NCBI GenBank assembly: GCA_964434775.1
Contig: CAYSWH010000038.1
Span: forward strand, 1 to 17,949
DNA: 17,949 nucleotides
DNA from: CAYSWH01 sp964434775
GTDB taxonomy: Bacteria > Patescibacteriota > JACMRA01
Reading direction: 5' to 3'
The position numbers and the translations under genes are program-made. The notes below the pieces were generated by a model, which was given only the letters and a program-made list of their open reading frames with translations, was not told the origin of the DNA and searched no databases. Below, piece after piece: positions 1 through 7,676 of this stretch. Position 1 is the first letter of the stretch. Each line of letters begins with the position of its first letter.

Positions 1-96
1 GGAAAATCCTAGGATTAGGTATTTATGTATAGCTCTGTTCATATTTTTTGTTTTTAACTTTTATTATTATTATTATATTTTATATTTTTAATGTTT

Positions 97-969
97 TCAA
101 GTTTTATCTTCCTTATCATTTTCAAACTCAAGATAAGGGCTATTTTCCAAAGTAATAATGGAAATAAATTCGGCAATGTAAAAAATTACTTGGGAAGAAA
201 CGTAAACCCACATTAAAATAAGGATTACAATTGCCGCAGGTCCGTAAATTGAGCTGCTTACTGAGTAAGAAAGATACCAGGCAATAACCGTTTTTCCTAT
301 AGTAAGAGAAATTGCCGTCGCTATTCCGCCAATTATCGATAGGTGTAATCTGATTTTTTTAAAGCCGGTAATTGAAAAGATTATTGATAAAAGCAGGCTT
401 AACAGAGAAAAAGTAATAATAAAATTAAAGAATTCGATCAAGGCCGGATTAGTGCCAAATAGATTTATAAACAACGTTTTAACTAATGATCCTGTAGAGC
501 TAACCAGAAACGATATAATTAAGGTTAGTCCCAGGCTAAATCCGATAATTAGGGAAAAGACTTTGTCTCTAAGAATACTCTTGACCCCCTCCTTTCCGTA
601 CTCAACTCCAAATATTTGATTGAGAGAATGCTTTAACTCAGACATTAAAGCCATTGAGGAAAAAAAAGCAAGGCCAAAAGCAATTGCCACTGCCAGTAAA
701 TTACTCCCCTGCCTCTCTAAAGAGTTTTGAATTATATTTTCTAGTAATCTGGCTGAATCCTCCCCAAATATTCCTGATGTGTATGAGAATATTATTGATT
801 TTACCCTTTCACTGTCAAGTAGAATTGTTGAAAGATAAGTCATGATTATTAAAAACGGTGACATCGAAAGAAGAGTTCTGAAGGCCAGGGAGGCAGCCAT
901 AATTGGAACTTTGTCATCATCTGCTTTTTGGTAGGTTTTCTTAAATAGAGAAAAAACGTTTTTGACCAT
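97..969 (-). CDS. YihY/BrkB-family inner-membrane protein
   Basis: This 290-residue protein has six hydrophobic segments, roughly at residues 24-51, 90-112, 136-160, 174-202, 208-234 and 241-272, and almost no soluble domain. The opening stretch, with a short basic amphipathic start followed by MAASLAFRTLLSMSPFLII, matches the N-terminal signature of the YihY/BrkB (formerly 'RNase BN') family. The family is widespread in bacterial inner membranes and its biochemical role is not settled; older virulence-factor and RNase BN labels should not be relied on. It ends with a short charged tail. It starts at the ATG at 967-969 and diverges from the GlsB-hisIE unit across a 113-base region. A TTGACT/TATTAT pair on this strand (1006-1011 and 981-986, 19-base spacer) would give a transcript with only a few bases of leader. 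No Shine-Dalgarno sequence is visible. Confidence 0.9.
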   Translation of the reverse strand: MVKNVFSLFKKTYQKADDDKVPIMAASLAFRTLLSMSPFLIIMTYLSTILLDSERVKSIIFSYTSGIFGEDSARLLENIIQNSLERQGSNLLAVAIAFGLAFFSSMALMSELKHSLNQIFGVEYGKEGVKSILRDKVFSLIIGFSLGLTLIISFLVSSTGSLVKTLFINLFGTNPALIEFFNFIITFSLLSLLLSIIFSITGFKKIRLHLSIIGGIATAISLTIGKTVIAWYLSYSVSSSIYGPAAIVILILMWVYVSSQVIFYIAEFISIITLENSPYLEFENDKEDKT

Positions 970-980
970 AACAATTTTTG

Positions 981-1011
981 ATAATATTGATTCAAAATTT
1001 AGTTAAGTCAA
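981..1011 (-). promoter_or_regulatory. Possible promoter of the YihY gene
   Basis: Read on the minus strand, TTGACT (1006-1011) and TATTAT (981-986) are separated by 19 bases, slightly longer than ideal. Transcription would begin about five bases before the ATG at 969. It is the best match in the divergent intergenic region but is unproven. Confidence 0.35.
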
Positions 1012-1023
1012 ATATGTCGTGTC

Positions 1024-1052
1024 TTGACTTGTTTGGACTATTATCCTTAATT
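1024..1052 (+). promoter_or_regulatory. Possible promoter of the GlsB-hisIE unit
   Basis: TTGACT (1024-1029) and TTAATT (1047-1052) are separated by 17 bases, about 30 bases ahead of the ATG at 1083. The spacing is ideal but the -10 box matches the consensus only in part. Confidence 0.3.
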
Positions 1053-1082
1053 TCAAGTAATTTCAAATTTAAATAATAATTT

Positions 1083-1325
1083 ATGCAATCTCTATTAATC
1101 GCTTTACTTATTGGAGCTGTAGCCGGATGGCTTGCCGGACAGATTAAAAAAGGTGAAGGGTACGGTCTTTTAGGAAATATCGTGGTAGGAATAATTGGAG
1201 GATTTGTCGGAGGTCTAGTTGCTAATTTTTTTGGTGTGACTAGTACAAACATCATAGGTCAGGTTATAATTTCTACCTTTGGAGCAGTGATTTTATTAAC
1301 TATTCTTAATTTATTCAGTAAATAA
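1083..1325 (+). CDS. GlsB/YeaQ/YmgE family small membrane protein
   Basis: This is an 80-residue, very hydrophobic, glycine-rich protein with three predicted membrane segments (about 2-20, 29-50 and 56-77). The pattern LIGAVAGWLAGQI, then a short basic loop with GYGLLGNIVVGIIGGFVGG, is the hallmark of the GlsB/YeaQ/YmgE family, often annotated 'transglycosylase-associated protein'. That name is historical; no catalytic residues are present, and family members are usually linked to stress or stationary phase. The length is typical and complete. The stop codon lies three bases before the hisIE ATG, so the two are almost certainly on one transcript and may be translationally coupled, although no functional link to histidine synthesis is evident. 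Confidence 0.92.
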   Translation: MQSLLIALLIGAVAGWLAGQIKKGEGYGLLGNIVVGIIGGFVGGLVANFFGVTSTNIIGQVIISTFGAVILLTILNLFSK

Positions 1326-1328
1326 TTT

Positions 1329-1970
1329 ATGAAAAACCAGGTAATATTTCAAAAAAACGGAGCAAGCAAGCTAAATTTTGTAAAAGGCGGTGATCTGGTT
1401 ACTGCGGTAATTCAAGATGCAAACACTCAGCTAGTTTTAATGGTTGGTTTCATGAACCAAGAAGCTTTAGAAAAAAGCATAAATATTGGCAAAGTAACTT
1501 TTTATAGTAGAACCAAGAAAAGATTGTGGACCAAGGGTGAGACTAGTGGAAATTATTTAACCGTGCAAGAAATAATTGCTGATTGTGACGGCGATTCTCT
1601 TTTAGTTAAGGTTAATCCGGAAGGTCCGGTCTGCCATTTGAATCAAGACACCTGCTTTGGGGAGAAAAATAATTTATCAAACAACTCTTCTTTGGATTAT
1701 ATAAATACTTTGGAAAATGTTATTACTGATCGAAAGGACAACCCCCAAGCTAATTCGTACACTAGCCAATTGTTTGATGAAGGCCTAAACAAAGTTGCCC
1801 AAAAAGTGGGAGAAGAGGCTGTGGAATTGGTAATTGAGTCTAAAGATGATAACGACTTGTTGTTTAAAAACGAAGCTGCGGATTTATTGTATCATTACCT
1901 TGTTTTATTGATTTATAAGGGATTTTGTCTGGCAGATATTACTGAAGTTTTAAAATCCAGAGGGGAATGA
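1329..1970 (+). CDS. hisIE: Bifunctional phosphoribosyl-AMP cyclohydrolase / phosphoribosyl-ATP pyrophosphohydrolase
   Basis: This 213-residue enzyme should catalyse two early steps of histidine synthesis: hydrolysis of phosphoribosyl-ATP to phosphoribosyl-AMP (C-terminal HisE domain), then opening of the purine ring (N-terminal HisI domain). HisI occupies about residues 18-112. It has the FYSRTKKRLWTKGETSGN signature, the metal-binding DCDGD at 85-89, and the conserved cysteines C102 and C109. HisE occupies about 122-212 and shows KVGEEAVE (E162, E163, E166) and the downstream E182/D185 pair, in a MazG-like helical fold. Both domains are full length with the usual short linker and no disrupted residues. 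The ATG at 1329 follows the GlsB stop by three bases without a Shine-Dalgarno sequence. No other his gene is in the window, so the pathway must be encoded elsewhere or be incomplete. The gene ends in TGA. Confidence 0.96.
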   Translation: MKNQVIFQKNGASKLNFVKGGDLVTAVIQDANTQLVLMVGFMNQEALEKSINIGKVTFYSRTKKRLWTKGETSGNYLTVQEIIADCDGDSLLVKVNPEGPVCHLNQDTCFGEKNNLSNNSSLDYINTLENVITDRKDNPQANSYTSQLFDEGLNKVAQKVGEEAVELVIESKDDNDLLFKNEAADLLYHYLVLLIYKGFCLADITEVLKSRGE

Positions 1971-2312
1971 TCTGTCAATAATCTTTATAGAAAGTAAACT
2001 TGTTACTCTTTACATCTAAATTGTGTTTTTAAAAAAAATTAAAAAAGTAGCAATTAGACGAAAAATTGACAAATTGTTTCATCAAGCAAATTAATTCAAT
2101 TATATCAAAAATGTAAACATTCAATTATGACGGACAATATAAAAAATACCACAATAAAAAAACCTCGTTGTAATTTTTGTCTTTTCAAATAACTGCTTTG
2201 ACAAAAGTATTCTTATAACTCTTTTTTAGATTGTTATTCAACCGAAATTGTGAAGATATTGATCAATTATCACATATCTAAGTGATTCGGATAAAAAATT
2301 AATTCTATAATT
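1971..2312. other. 342-base intergenic region before pheS
   Basis: No gene, tRNA or T-box leader is recognisable here; the specifier-loop architecture and the T-box consensus that often precede aminoacyl-tRNA synthetase genes in Firmicutes are absent. The region is strongly AT-rich. TTGACA occurs at 2066-2071 and 2198-2203, but neither has a convincing -10 box 16-18 bases downstream. A perfect ten-base palindrome, ATTGATCAAT, lies at 2258-2267. A TATAAT string at 2306-2311 abuts the pheS ATG and is too close to serve that start. Confidence 0.5.
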
Positions 2313-3359
2313 ATGTATGGCCGTCAATATAGTAAATTCTTCCAAGAAGCCAAGACTGTAACCGGTTGCTTGAAAGTGAGGGATGAATTAATGAGTTCGG
2401 GGAGAGTGGCTGAAATTAAAAAAGAAATAGTTGGTGCCGGACTAGAACAAAAGAAAAATCTGGGGAAAGAATTAAACGAACTAAAAAAAGAAATTCAAGA
2501 AGCCTGTGATCTGGCTATTCAATCGATACAAAAAGAACAGGAGAAAGAAGAATACATAGATTTTGATCCGACCTTTTACTCACCCAAATACAAACAAAAA
2601 AGCGGCTCATTGCACCCTGTAACTCTGGTTGTACAAGAAATAGTTGAGATTTTAACTAGACTTGGATTTGATGTTTACGATTCTACTTTAGTGACCAAAC
2701 AGTGGGACAACTTTACTTCCGCCAATATGCCTGACTACCACCCGGCAAGGGAGATGCAGGACACCTTTTTCTTGGATCAAAAGGACCAAGCAGGTGAGCA
2801 ATATGTCATGAGGACTCAAGTTACGGCCAACGTTTCCCGGTACGCTAAAGAAGTAAAAGCTCCTTTTCGCGTCATCTTTCCCGGGATAGTTTTTAGAAAC
2901 GAAGATATCGACTTGACGCACGATATTAATTTTACTCAATTTGATATGTGGTTAGTTGACAGGCAGGCTTCTATAGCACAGTTGTTGACTTTGGTCAGGC
3001 AGTTTTATTCAGAATTTTTTAACGATCCAAATATGGAAGTAAGAACTAGACCCAGCTACTTTCCTTTTACTCAACCAAGTATGGAAGGGGATATTACCTG
3101 CCCGTTTTGTAGGGGAGAAGGTTGTAGGGTTTGTAAGCAAACAGGATGGATCGAAGTGTTCGGTGCCGGACCGATTCATCGACAAGTAATTACCAATATC
3201 GGTCTAAATCCGGATAAATGGCAAGGAATTGCCTGGGGATTTGGAGTAGACAGGCTTGTTCAGATAAAGTATAAGATATCTCAATTATCCCAATTTTACA
3301 ACGGTCATCTAGATTTTTTGGAAGGGAGAGAGTTGATTGACAATCATGAAAGAAATTAA
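2313..3359 (+). CDS. pheS: Phenylalanyl-tRNA synthetase alpha subunit, divergent
   Basis: This 348-residue catalytic subunit charges tRNA-Phe together with PheT. Residues 1-85 form the usual charged, helical tRNA-binding arm. The class II core begins at HPVTLVV (101). HPAREMQDTFFL (143-154), the motif 2 region VFRNEDIDLTHDINF (193-207), the substrate-pocket phenylalanines F250 and F252 in SYFPFTQPS, the four-cysteine cluster C263/C266/C271/C274 and the GWIEVFGAG segment identify it as bacterial PheS. Motif 3 is present as GFGVDR (309-314). Three positions expected to contact the phenylalanine amino group differ: the usual RTHTS reads RTQVT (167-171) and the usual QxEG reads QFDM (209-212). 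No pheT follows. The 3' end overlaps the next gene by 14 bases if that gene begins at its ATG. It could be a lineage-specific but ordinary PheS. Confidence 0.93.
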   Translation: MYGRQYSKFFQEAKTVTGCLKVRDELMSSGRVAEIKKEIVGAGLEQKKNLGKELNELKKEIQEACDLAIQSIQKEQEKEEYIDFDPTFYSPKYKQKSGSLHPVTLVVQEIVEILTRLGFDVYDSTLVTKQWDNFTSANMPDYHPAREMQDTFFLDQKDQAGEQYVMRTQVTANVSRYAKEVKAPFRVIFPGIVFRNEDIDLTHDINFTQFDMWLVDRQASIAQLLTLVRQFYSEFFNDPNMEVRTRPSYFPFTQPSMEGDITCPFCRGEGCRVCKQTGWIEVFGAGPIHRQVITNIGLNPDKWQGIAWGFGVDRLVQIKYKISQLSQFYNGHLDFLEGRELIDNHERN

Positions 3360-4482
3360 GCAATTAATTCGGCAAAGATTTCTACAAATTAGGAAGAACT
3401 ACCCATCAGGATTAGCAGCCAAAGCTTCGGCAAAGATCACTGATTTTTTGATCGAGTCGGACTATTATAAAAAATCTAACCATATTCATATTTATTATTC
3501 CAAGAGGGAAGAGGTTTCTACTCCGGAAATTATTAAAAAATCTTTTGATTTTGGCAAAAAAGTCGTCGTTCCTGTTATCCAGAACAAGAAAATAATGGAA
3601 CATGTCGAAATATTTAAAGATACTCAATTTAAAGAAGCATCTTTTGGCATTTCTGAACCATTAGTAATACATGAATACTTTGACGTAAATAAGTTGAAAT
3701 CAGACGATATAATACTAATACCCTTGGTTGCTTTTGATCATCAATTAGGTAGATTGGGACACGGAAAAGGTTATTATGATATGTTTTTATCGAAAACAAA
3801 AGCCTTAAAAGTAGGTCTTGCTTATAGTTGGCAGCAAACAAATGAGGTGCCAATGGAAAAATTTGACGTTTATTTAGATTTGGTTATTACTGAAAACAGT
3901 GTTATGACTAAGAACAATTCTGGCTATTTAGATGAAGAATATGTAGTTTTGGTGGATGAAGAAAACCAAGTTGTCGGAACTACTCCAAAATCCGGTGTTC
4001 ACCAATTAGAAACTCCCCGGCATAGAGGTTTTTCTAGTTTTATTTTTAACTCAAAGGGAGAATTACTTTTGCAGCAAAGGAGTAAAAGCAAGAAAACTTG
4101 GCCACTGGTATGGTCTAATACTTGTTGCGGACATCCAAAACTTGAAGAAACCAGTGTAGAAGCGGCATACAGACGATTAAATTACGAGTTGGGTCTAAAA
4201 ATTGATAATTTGGAAGAGATCATCCCTGATTATAAATACTGTTTTACTCGTTATGATGTTATGGAAAACGAGTTTTGTCCGGTTATTGTAGGTTTTAGTG
4301 ATCAGGAGGCGAAAACTAATCCCGATGAAGTTGAAGCAGTCAAATGGATCAAGTGGGAAAACTTTTTAGATGATATCAGGAAAAACCCGCAAGATTGGAG
4401 CGAGTGGTGTATCGAAGAAGCTGAATTATTAGAAAAGAGTCCCAGGTTTAGAAACCTTTTTGAGGATAACACAAGTATTTAA
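3346..4482 (+). CDS. Fusion: 5-formyltetrahydrofolate cyclo-ligase + isopentenyl-diphosphate isomerase (type 1)
   Basis: Two complete enzymes are joined in one 378-residue reading frame. Residues 1 to about 187 are a 5-formyltetrahydrofolate cyclo-ligase (ATP-dependent conversion to 5,10-methenyl-THF): basic N-terminal helix, YYSKREEVSTP, FGISEP and the diagnostic GRLGHGKGYYD (135-145). Residues from about 197 are a Nudix-like type 1 isopentenyl-diphosphate isomerase (IPP to DMAPP). Its active-site set appears intact: metal-binding H219, H226 and H263, catalytic C261 in NTCCGHP, and acidic E307/E309 in MENEFCP. The linker is only about ten residues. An in-frame ATG at 3904 sits exactly at the domain junction and could allow separate translation of the isomerase. 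I start at the ATG at 3346, inside the pheS end; a TTG at 3337 gives three more residues and is better spaced from a GGGAG at 3324-3328. The two activities belong to unrelated pathways. Confidence 0.93.
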   Translation: MKEIKQLIRQRFLQIRKNYPSGLAAKASAKITDFLIESDYYKKSNHIHIYYSKREEVSTPEIIKKSFDFGKKVVVPVIQNKKIMEHVEIFKDTQFKEASFGISEPLVIHEYFDVNKLKSDDIILIPLVAFDHQLGRLGHGKGYYDMFLSKTKALKVGLAYSWQQTNEVPMEKFDVYLDLVITENSVMTKNNSGYLDEEYVVLVDEENQVVGTTPKSGVHQLETPRHRGFSSFIFNSKGELLLQQRSKSKKTWPLVWSNTCCGHPKLEETSVEAAYRRLNYELGLKIDNLEEIIPDYKYCFTRYDVMENEFCPVIVGFSDQEAKTNPDEVEAVKWIKWENFLDDIRKNPQDWSEWCIEEAELLEKSPRFRNLFEDNTSI

Positions 4483-4650
4483 TCTTTATTTAAATCTTAT
4501 ATTAGGTATTAATTGCTTCCATTTCTTATGTAAACTTTTGTACAATTAATAAACGTTGTAAAAGACTAAAGTATATTGGTTCTCTAATTAATTTACTTGT
4601 CTACTGATCCTTTTAACATTTTTTGAAAATGCTTATCCACTGACCATTAA

Positions 4651-5166
4651 TTATTTTTCTCCTTTTGGAGACACAGGAGTGTAAGTTCTTTGAGCGAGTT
4701 CGTTATCTAGAAGAAAGAGTGCAGTGCCTTGGTCTCCGGCCATTTTCATTTTATCGAGCAGGGTATGGAGTGTGGCCTCTTCTTCAACTTGTTCGTCTAT
4801 GTACCATTTGATAAAAGACTCCAAAGCATAATCGTTTTCCTGTCTGGCAATGCTAAAAATATTATTAATTGTTCCTGTAACGTATTTTTCATGAGCTAGA
4901 GATTTATTTACCAAATCCTTGGGACCTTCAAAATCAGTTGGCGGTTGTTTAATAGCTTCCAAAGAAACTCTACTATTACGCTCTTGAACGAAAGAATAAA
5001 AGCCCATGGCATGATCAATTTCTTCTTTGGATTGGATGTACAACCAATTGGCAAAGCCTTTATAACCTGCATTATCAGCAAATGAAGACATGGATAGATA
5101 GAGGTAAGCAGAGTAGAGTTCTTCTTTAATTTGATTATTGAGAACCTCCAAAACATTTTTTTTCAT
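4651..5166 (-). CDS. ftnA: Non-haem ferritin, iron storage
   Basis: This 171-residue protein is a bacterial ferritin of the FtnA type, which oxidises ferrous iron and stores it in a 24-subunit shell in the cytoplasm. Compared with E. coli FtnA it aligns with an offset of one. The ferroxidase residues are all present: E16 in EELYSAYLY, E49 and H52 in SKEEIDHA, E93, and E125/Q126 with E129/E130 in IDEQVEEE. It has no haem-ligand methionine arrangement of bacterioferritin, so FtnA is preferred. The C terminus carries a short basic tail beyond the usual end. It starts at the ATG at 5164-5166, with no Shine-Dalgarno sequence. On its own strand a weak TGGACA/TAAATA pair (5224-5229 and 5200-5205) may be the promoter; I see no Fur-type box. 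It diverges from the GH18 gene. Confidence 0.96.
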   Translation of the reverse strand: MKKNVLEVLNNQIKEELYSAYLYLSMSSFADNAGYKGFANWLYIQSKEEIDHAMGFYSFVQERNSRVSLEAIKQPPTDFEGPKDLVNKSLAHEKYVTGTINNIFSIARQENDYALESFIKWYIDEQVEEEATLHTLLDKMKMAGDQGTALFLLDNELAQRTYTPVSPKGEK

Positions 5167-5481
5167 AATAATCTGGAATATTTATTTACAATACACATAT
5201 ATTTAACAAGAAAAATCCTTTTTTGTCCACATTTTTTTTATTTCTTTAATACCTGGTTTATTTGTTTAATTTGAGAGTTAATTAAAGTCATTAAAAACCT
5301 TTACAAAAAGATAGATATGTGCCTAATTTAGTTAGAATATGTTTGCAAAAAAAATCGAAAATTAGTCTTACTGGCAATCTATTTTACGGCCTTGATACTT
5401 AATTTCTTGTTAATCAAATCCCAGAAAGTGTCGCCTGAAAACTCCCTCTCTCAATCTGCAAATAAAAAGAATAATAAAACC
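5167..5481. other. Divergent intergenic region between ferritin and GH18 gene
   Basis: About 315 bases separate the ferritin ATG from the preferred GH18 ATG. The region is AT-rich and holds no recognisable gene or structured RNA. A TTTACA at 5300-5305 with TAATTT at 5324-5329 (18-base spacer) could drive the GH18 gene, but the match is weak. The last 90 bases are open in the GH18 frame from a TTG at 5392, but the encoded residues look unlike a signal sequence. Confidence 0.4.
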
Positions 5482-6708
5482 ATGATTAAAGTAATTAAAA
5501 ATAATAAAATCGTTTTTCCACTTTTGGTTATTGCTCTGCTGCTTAGTCTTATTTCAGTCGGTGCTTACGCTTACGTTACTTATTTTGATGAAGAAACTAT
5601 AATGCAAAGAGAATTGGAAGCGGAATGGATAAGCAAGAAAGAAGCCAAAAAAGAGCAAAACAAAGATTTGAATGTCGGTGGATGGGTACCGGATTGGGCC
5701 AGTACTTCCGGCCTGGAAAGTCTCCAAAACAACAATCAACTTTTTGATAATTTTTCTCCGGTCTGGTACGAAATCCAAGAAGATGGAGGTCTACTGAACA
5801 AAGTACCCAAAAACTATGAAGAAGTTATCTTGTATGCTCGAAATCACGGTATCGAGATTATCCCTTCCATTGCTTTATTTGATCACGAAACTTTGACTTC
5901 GGTTCTGCAAAGTGAAGAAAATCTTGATAGGCATATTGATGAAATCTACAAAGTTGTGACTGAAAATAATTTTGACGGGATTGATTTGGATTATGAATCT
6001 ACAAAACTGAGTGACAAGGATAAATATTTTGAACTACTTGAAAGGCTGGATAGCAGATTTGAGCCTGAGGAAAAGAAGTTGGTAGTAACAGTTTTACCCA
6101 AGTGGGGAGATGAAGTTGAGTATTTGTCTTTGAAAGAAACCAGAGAAGTGCAGGATTGGTCATTAATCAGTTATTATGCTGATGAAATTAGAATTATGGC
6201 CTATGACTACACTTACATTATGTCCAAAAATCCCGGTCCGATTGCTCCCCTTGAGTGGGTAGAAGAAATTATCAAATACGGTATTTCAAAAGTAGACAGC
6301 AAGAAATTAACTCTAGGTATTCATTTATATTCTTACGAATGGTGGGAGGAAGTTCCCGAAGGAGAAGAAGATGAAGGATTTCAAGTGGAAGATTTACAAT
6401 TCGTCCCCGACTATAATAAAAACGGAGCCGCTGAATCAGCTAATCGATCATACAGTTATCTGATAGTGCAAAAAGTTCTGGATCAATATGACGGAGAACT
6501 CCAAGAATATCAAGGAGAGAAGATATACCGCTATAGTAAAGTAAATGATGACACGCGAATTTTTGAAAACAGAGTTTTGGTTTACATTGATGATCAGGGA
6601 GTTCAAGATAGAATTAATCTGGCCAAAGAATACAATCTAAGAGGGGTGTCTTTTTGGAGGCTTGGTGCTGACGGAAATATTTTAAACAACTTAAATACGC
6701 AAAAATAG
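5482..6708 (+). CDS. Membrane-anchored GH18 glycosidase, YaaH/SleL-like
   Basis: This 408-residue protein begins with a basic start and one hydrophobic segment (about 11-32), which fits an uncleaved signal anchor or a signal peptide. A charged linker follows, then a family 18 glycoside hydrolase barrel from about residue 65 to the end. The catalytic DxxDxDxE motif is intact as DGIDLDYE, with E172 the predicted acid. Further barrel signatures are RIMAYDYTY, NPGPIAPLEWV and GVSFWRLGAD. These resemble the YaaH/SleL group of peptidoglycan N-acetylglucosaminidases known from Bacillus spore cortex lysis, more than secreted chitinases. No LysM or chitin-binding domain is present. It probably acts on cell wall or another polysaccharide outside the membrane; the exact substrate is not deducible. 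I chose the ATG at 5482 because the hydrophobic anchor directly follows; the open frame extends to a TTG at 5392. Confidence 0.88.
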   Translation: MIKVIKNNKIVFPLLVIALLLSLISVGAYAYVTYFDEETIMQRELEAEWISKKEAKKEQNKDLNVGGWVPDWASTSGLESLQNNNQLFDNFSPVWYEIQEDGGLLNKVPKNYEEVILYARNHGIEIIPSIALFDHETLTSVLQSEENLDRHIDEIYKVVTENNFDGIDLDYESTKLSDKDKYFELLERLDSRFEPEEKKLVVTVLPKWGDEVEYLSLKETREVQDWSLISYYADEIRIMAYDYTYIMSKNPGPIAPLEWVEEIIKYGISKVDSKKLTLGIHLYSYEWWEEVPEGEEDEGFQVEDLQFVPDYNKNGAAESANRSYSYLIVQKVLDQYDGELQEYQGEKIYRYSKVNDDTRIFENRVLVYIDDQGVQDRINLAKEYNLRGVSFWRLGADGNILNNLNTQK

Positions 6709-6923
6709 CCTGAGATTTTAAGAAGATTGCGGAAATTCTAAGATTAGCAAGGATTAATCGGTGCGGAAAATATTTTTGTGTGTAATGAGATATCAACAAT
6801 TATTAAAAAATAATTAGTATAAGTTATGTTTAAGAAATCCTCTTTAGTAGGATTGTAAAATTACCAAAAACAATATCTTGAGAAAACTTATGGAATATCC
6901 ATCATGAGAATTATCTTTAGATA

Positions 6924-6952
6924 TTGACTTGGCAAAAAAATATTACTACAAT
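6924..6952 (+). promoter_or_regulatory. Promoter of the TPR gene
   Basis: TTGACT (6924-6929) and TACAAT (6947-6952) are separated by exactly 17 bases. Transcription would start near 6959, leaving about a dozen bases before the ATG at 6971 with no Shine-Dalgarno sequence. Confidence 0.6.
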
Positions 6953-6970
6953 TATTAATAAATCCAAAAT

Positions 6971-7585
6971 ATGAGCAATTCAAAAAACGAATCCAATAAA
7001 TCAAGCGGAGGTAAATACCGTGATAATGAGATTGAATCAAGATTTAATTCAGAAAATTTTGTTGAAGCCAATATTCAGTATATTGAAGCCATCGAAAAAA
7101 TTGAGAATAAAGAGGTTAGACAAGGTTTAGACATTATGCACAATATAGCCCTACTTTTTCCTAGATTTTCTAGGGTTTTTAATTATTTGGGCTGGTACTA
7201 TGAAGCACAGTTCCATGATTATACTACCGCAGAAAGATATTATAAAAAAGGACTGGAACTAAAGCCTAATTTTAGGGAAATTTACAGTAATTATGCCTAC
7301 TGTCTTCTAATTCAAAGAAAGTATAAGGAGTTGGAGATTTTTTTGAAGGAGTGTTTAACCGTTCCTGTGACTAATAAGGAGTATATTTATAGACTTATGG
7401 GTAGAATTCAAGAAAAAAGTAAAAAATACGACCTAGCTATAGAATCTTACAAACAAGCCCTGTCTGAAACATATGATATGCAAGAAATCAAAGCTTACGA
7501 AGCAGATATTAAGAGGTGTGAAAAAAAGCACGACCTTTTATCTAAAAAAAATAGATCAAAAAAAACCTCCCGAAAAAGCAATTAA
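6971..7585 (+). CDS. TPR-repeat protein, probably cytoplasmic
   Basis: This 204-residue protein is built of tetratricopeptide-like helical hairpins. The clearest repeats span about residues 68-101 (NYLGWYYEA ... AERYYKKGLELKPN), 102-135 and 138-171 (MGRIQEKSKKYDLAIESYKQAL); a degenerate one may cover 35-65. The N-terminal 25 residues are polar and probably disordered, and the C terminus is strongly basic (KKNRSKKTSRKS). There is no signal peptide or membrane segment. TPRs mediate protein-protein contacts, and nothing in the sequence names the partner. It is transcribed alone from its own promoter and converges with the protease gene across a hairpin. The basic tail could bind nucleic acid or the membrane surface, but that is speculation. 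Confidence 0.8.
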   Translation: MSNSKNESNKSSGGKYRDNEIESRFNSENFVEANIQYIEAIEKIENKEVRQGLDIMHNIALLFPRFSRVFNYLGWYYEAQFHDYTTAERYYKKGLELKPNFREIYSNYAYCLLIQRKYKELEIFLKECLTVPVTNKEYIYRLMGRIQEKSKKYDLAIESYKQALSETYDMQEIKAYEADIKRCEKKHDLLSKKNRSKKTSRKSN

Positions 7586-7676
7586 GCAAAGCAAATATTT
7601 CTCCAATATGATCTAATTAATTCAATATTAAAACTTTAGAATTAAATAAATAAGTCGGTAAAAATCTATATATAAC

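Noticed and set aside
1..96. A perfect palindrome AATCCTAGGATT (5-16) and a TTA-rich tract at 60-75 as an insertion or attachment site
   Set aside because: No transposase, target duplication or tRNA gene is present; it is simply AT-rich DNA after the YihY stop at the window edge.
1971..2312. A T-box riboswitch ahead of pheS
   Set aside because: No T-box consensus, specifier stem or terminator/antiterminator pair could be found in this AT-rich gap.
4633..4641. TTATCCACT, one base from the DnaA box consensus, suggesting an origin
   Set aside because: A single near-match without a cluster, AT-rich unwinding element or dnaA/dnaN neighbours is expected by chance in AT-rich DNA.
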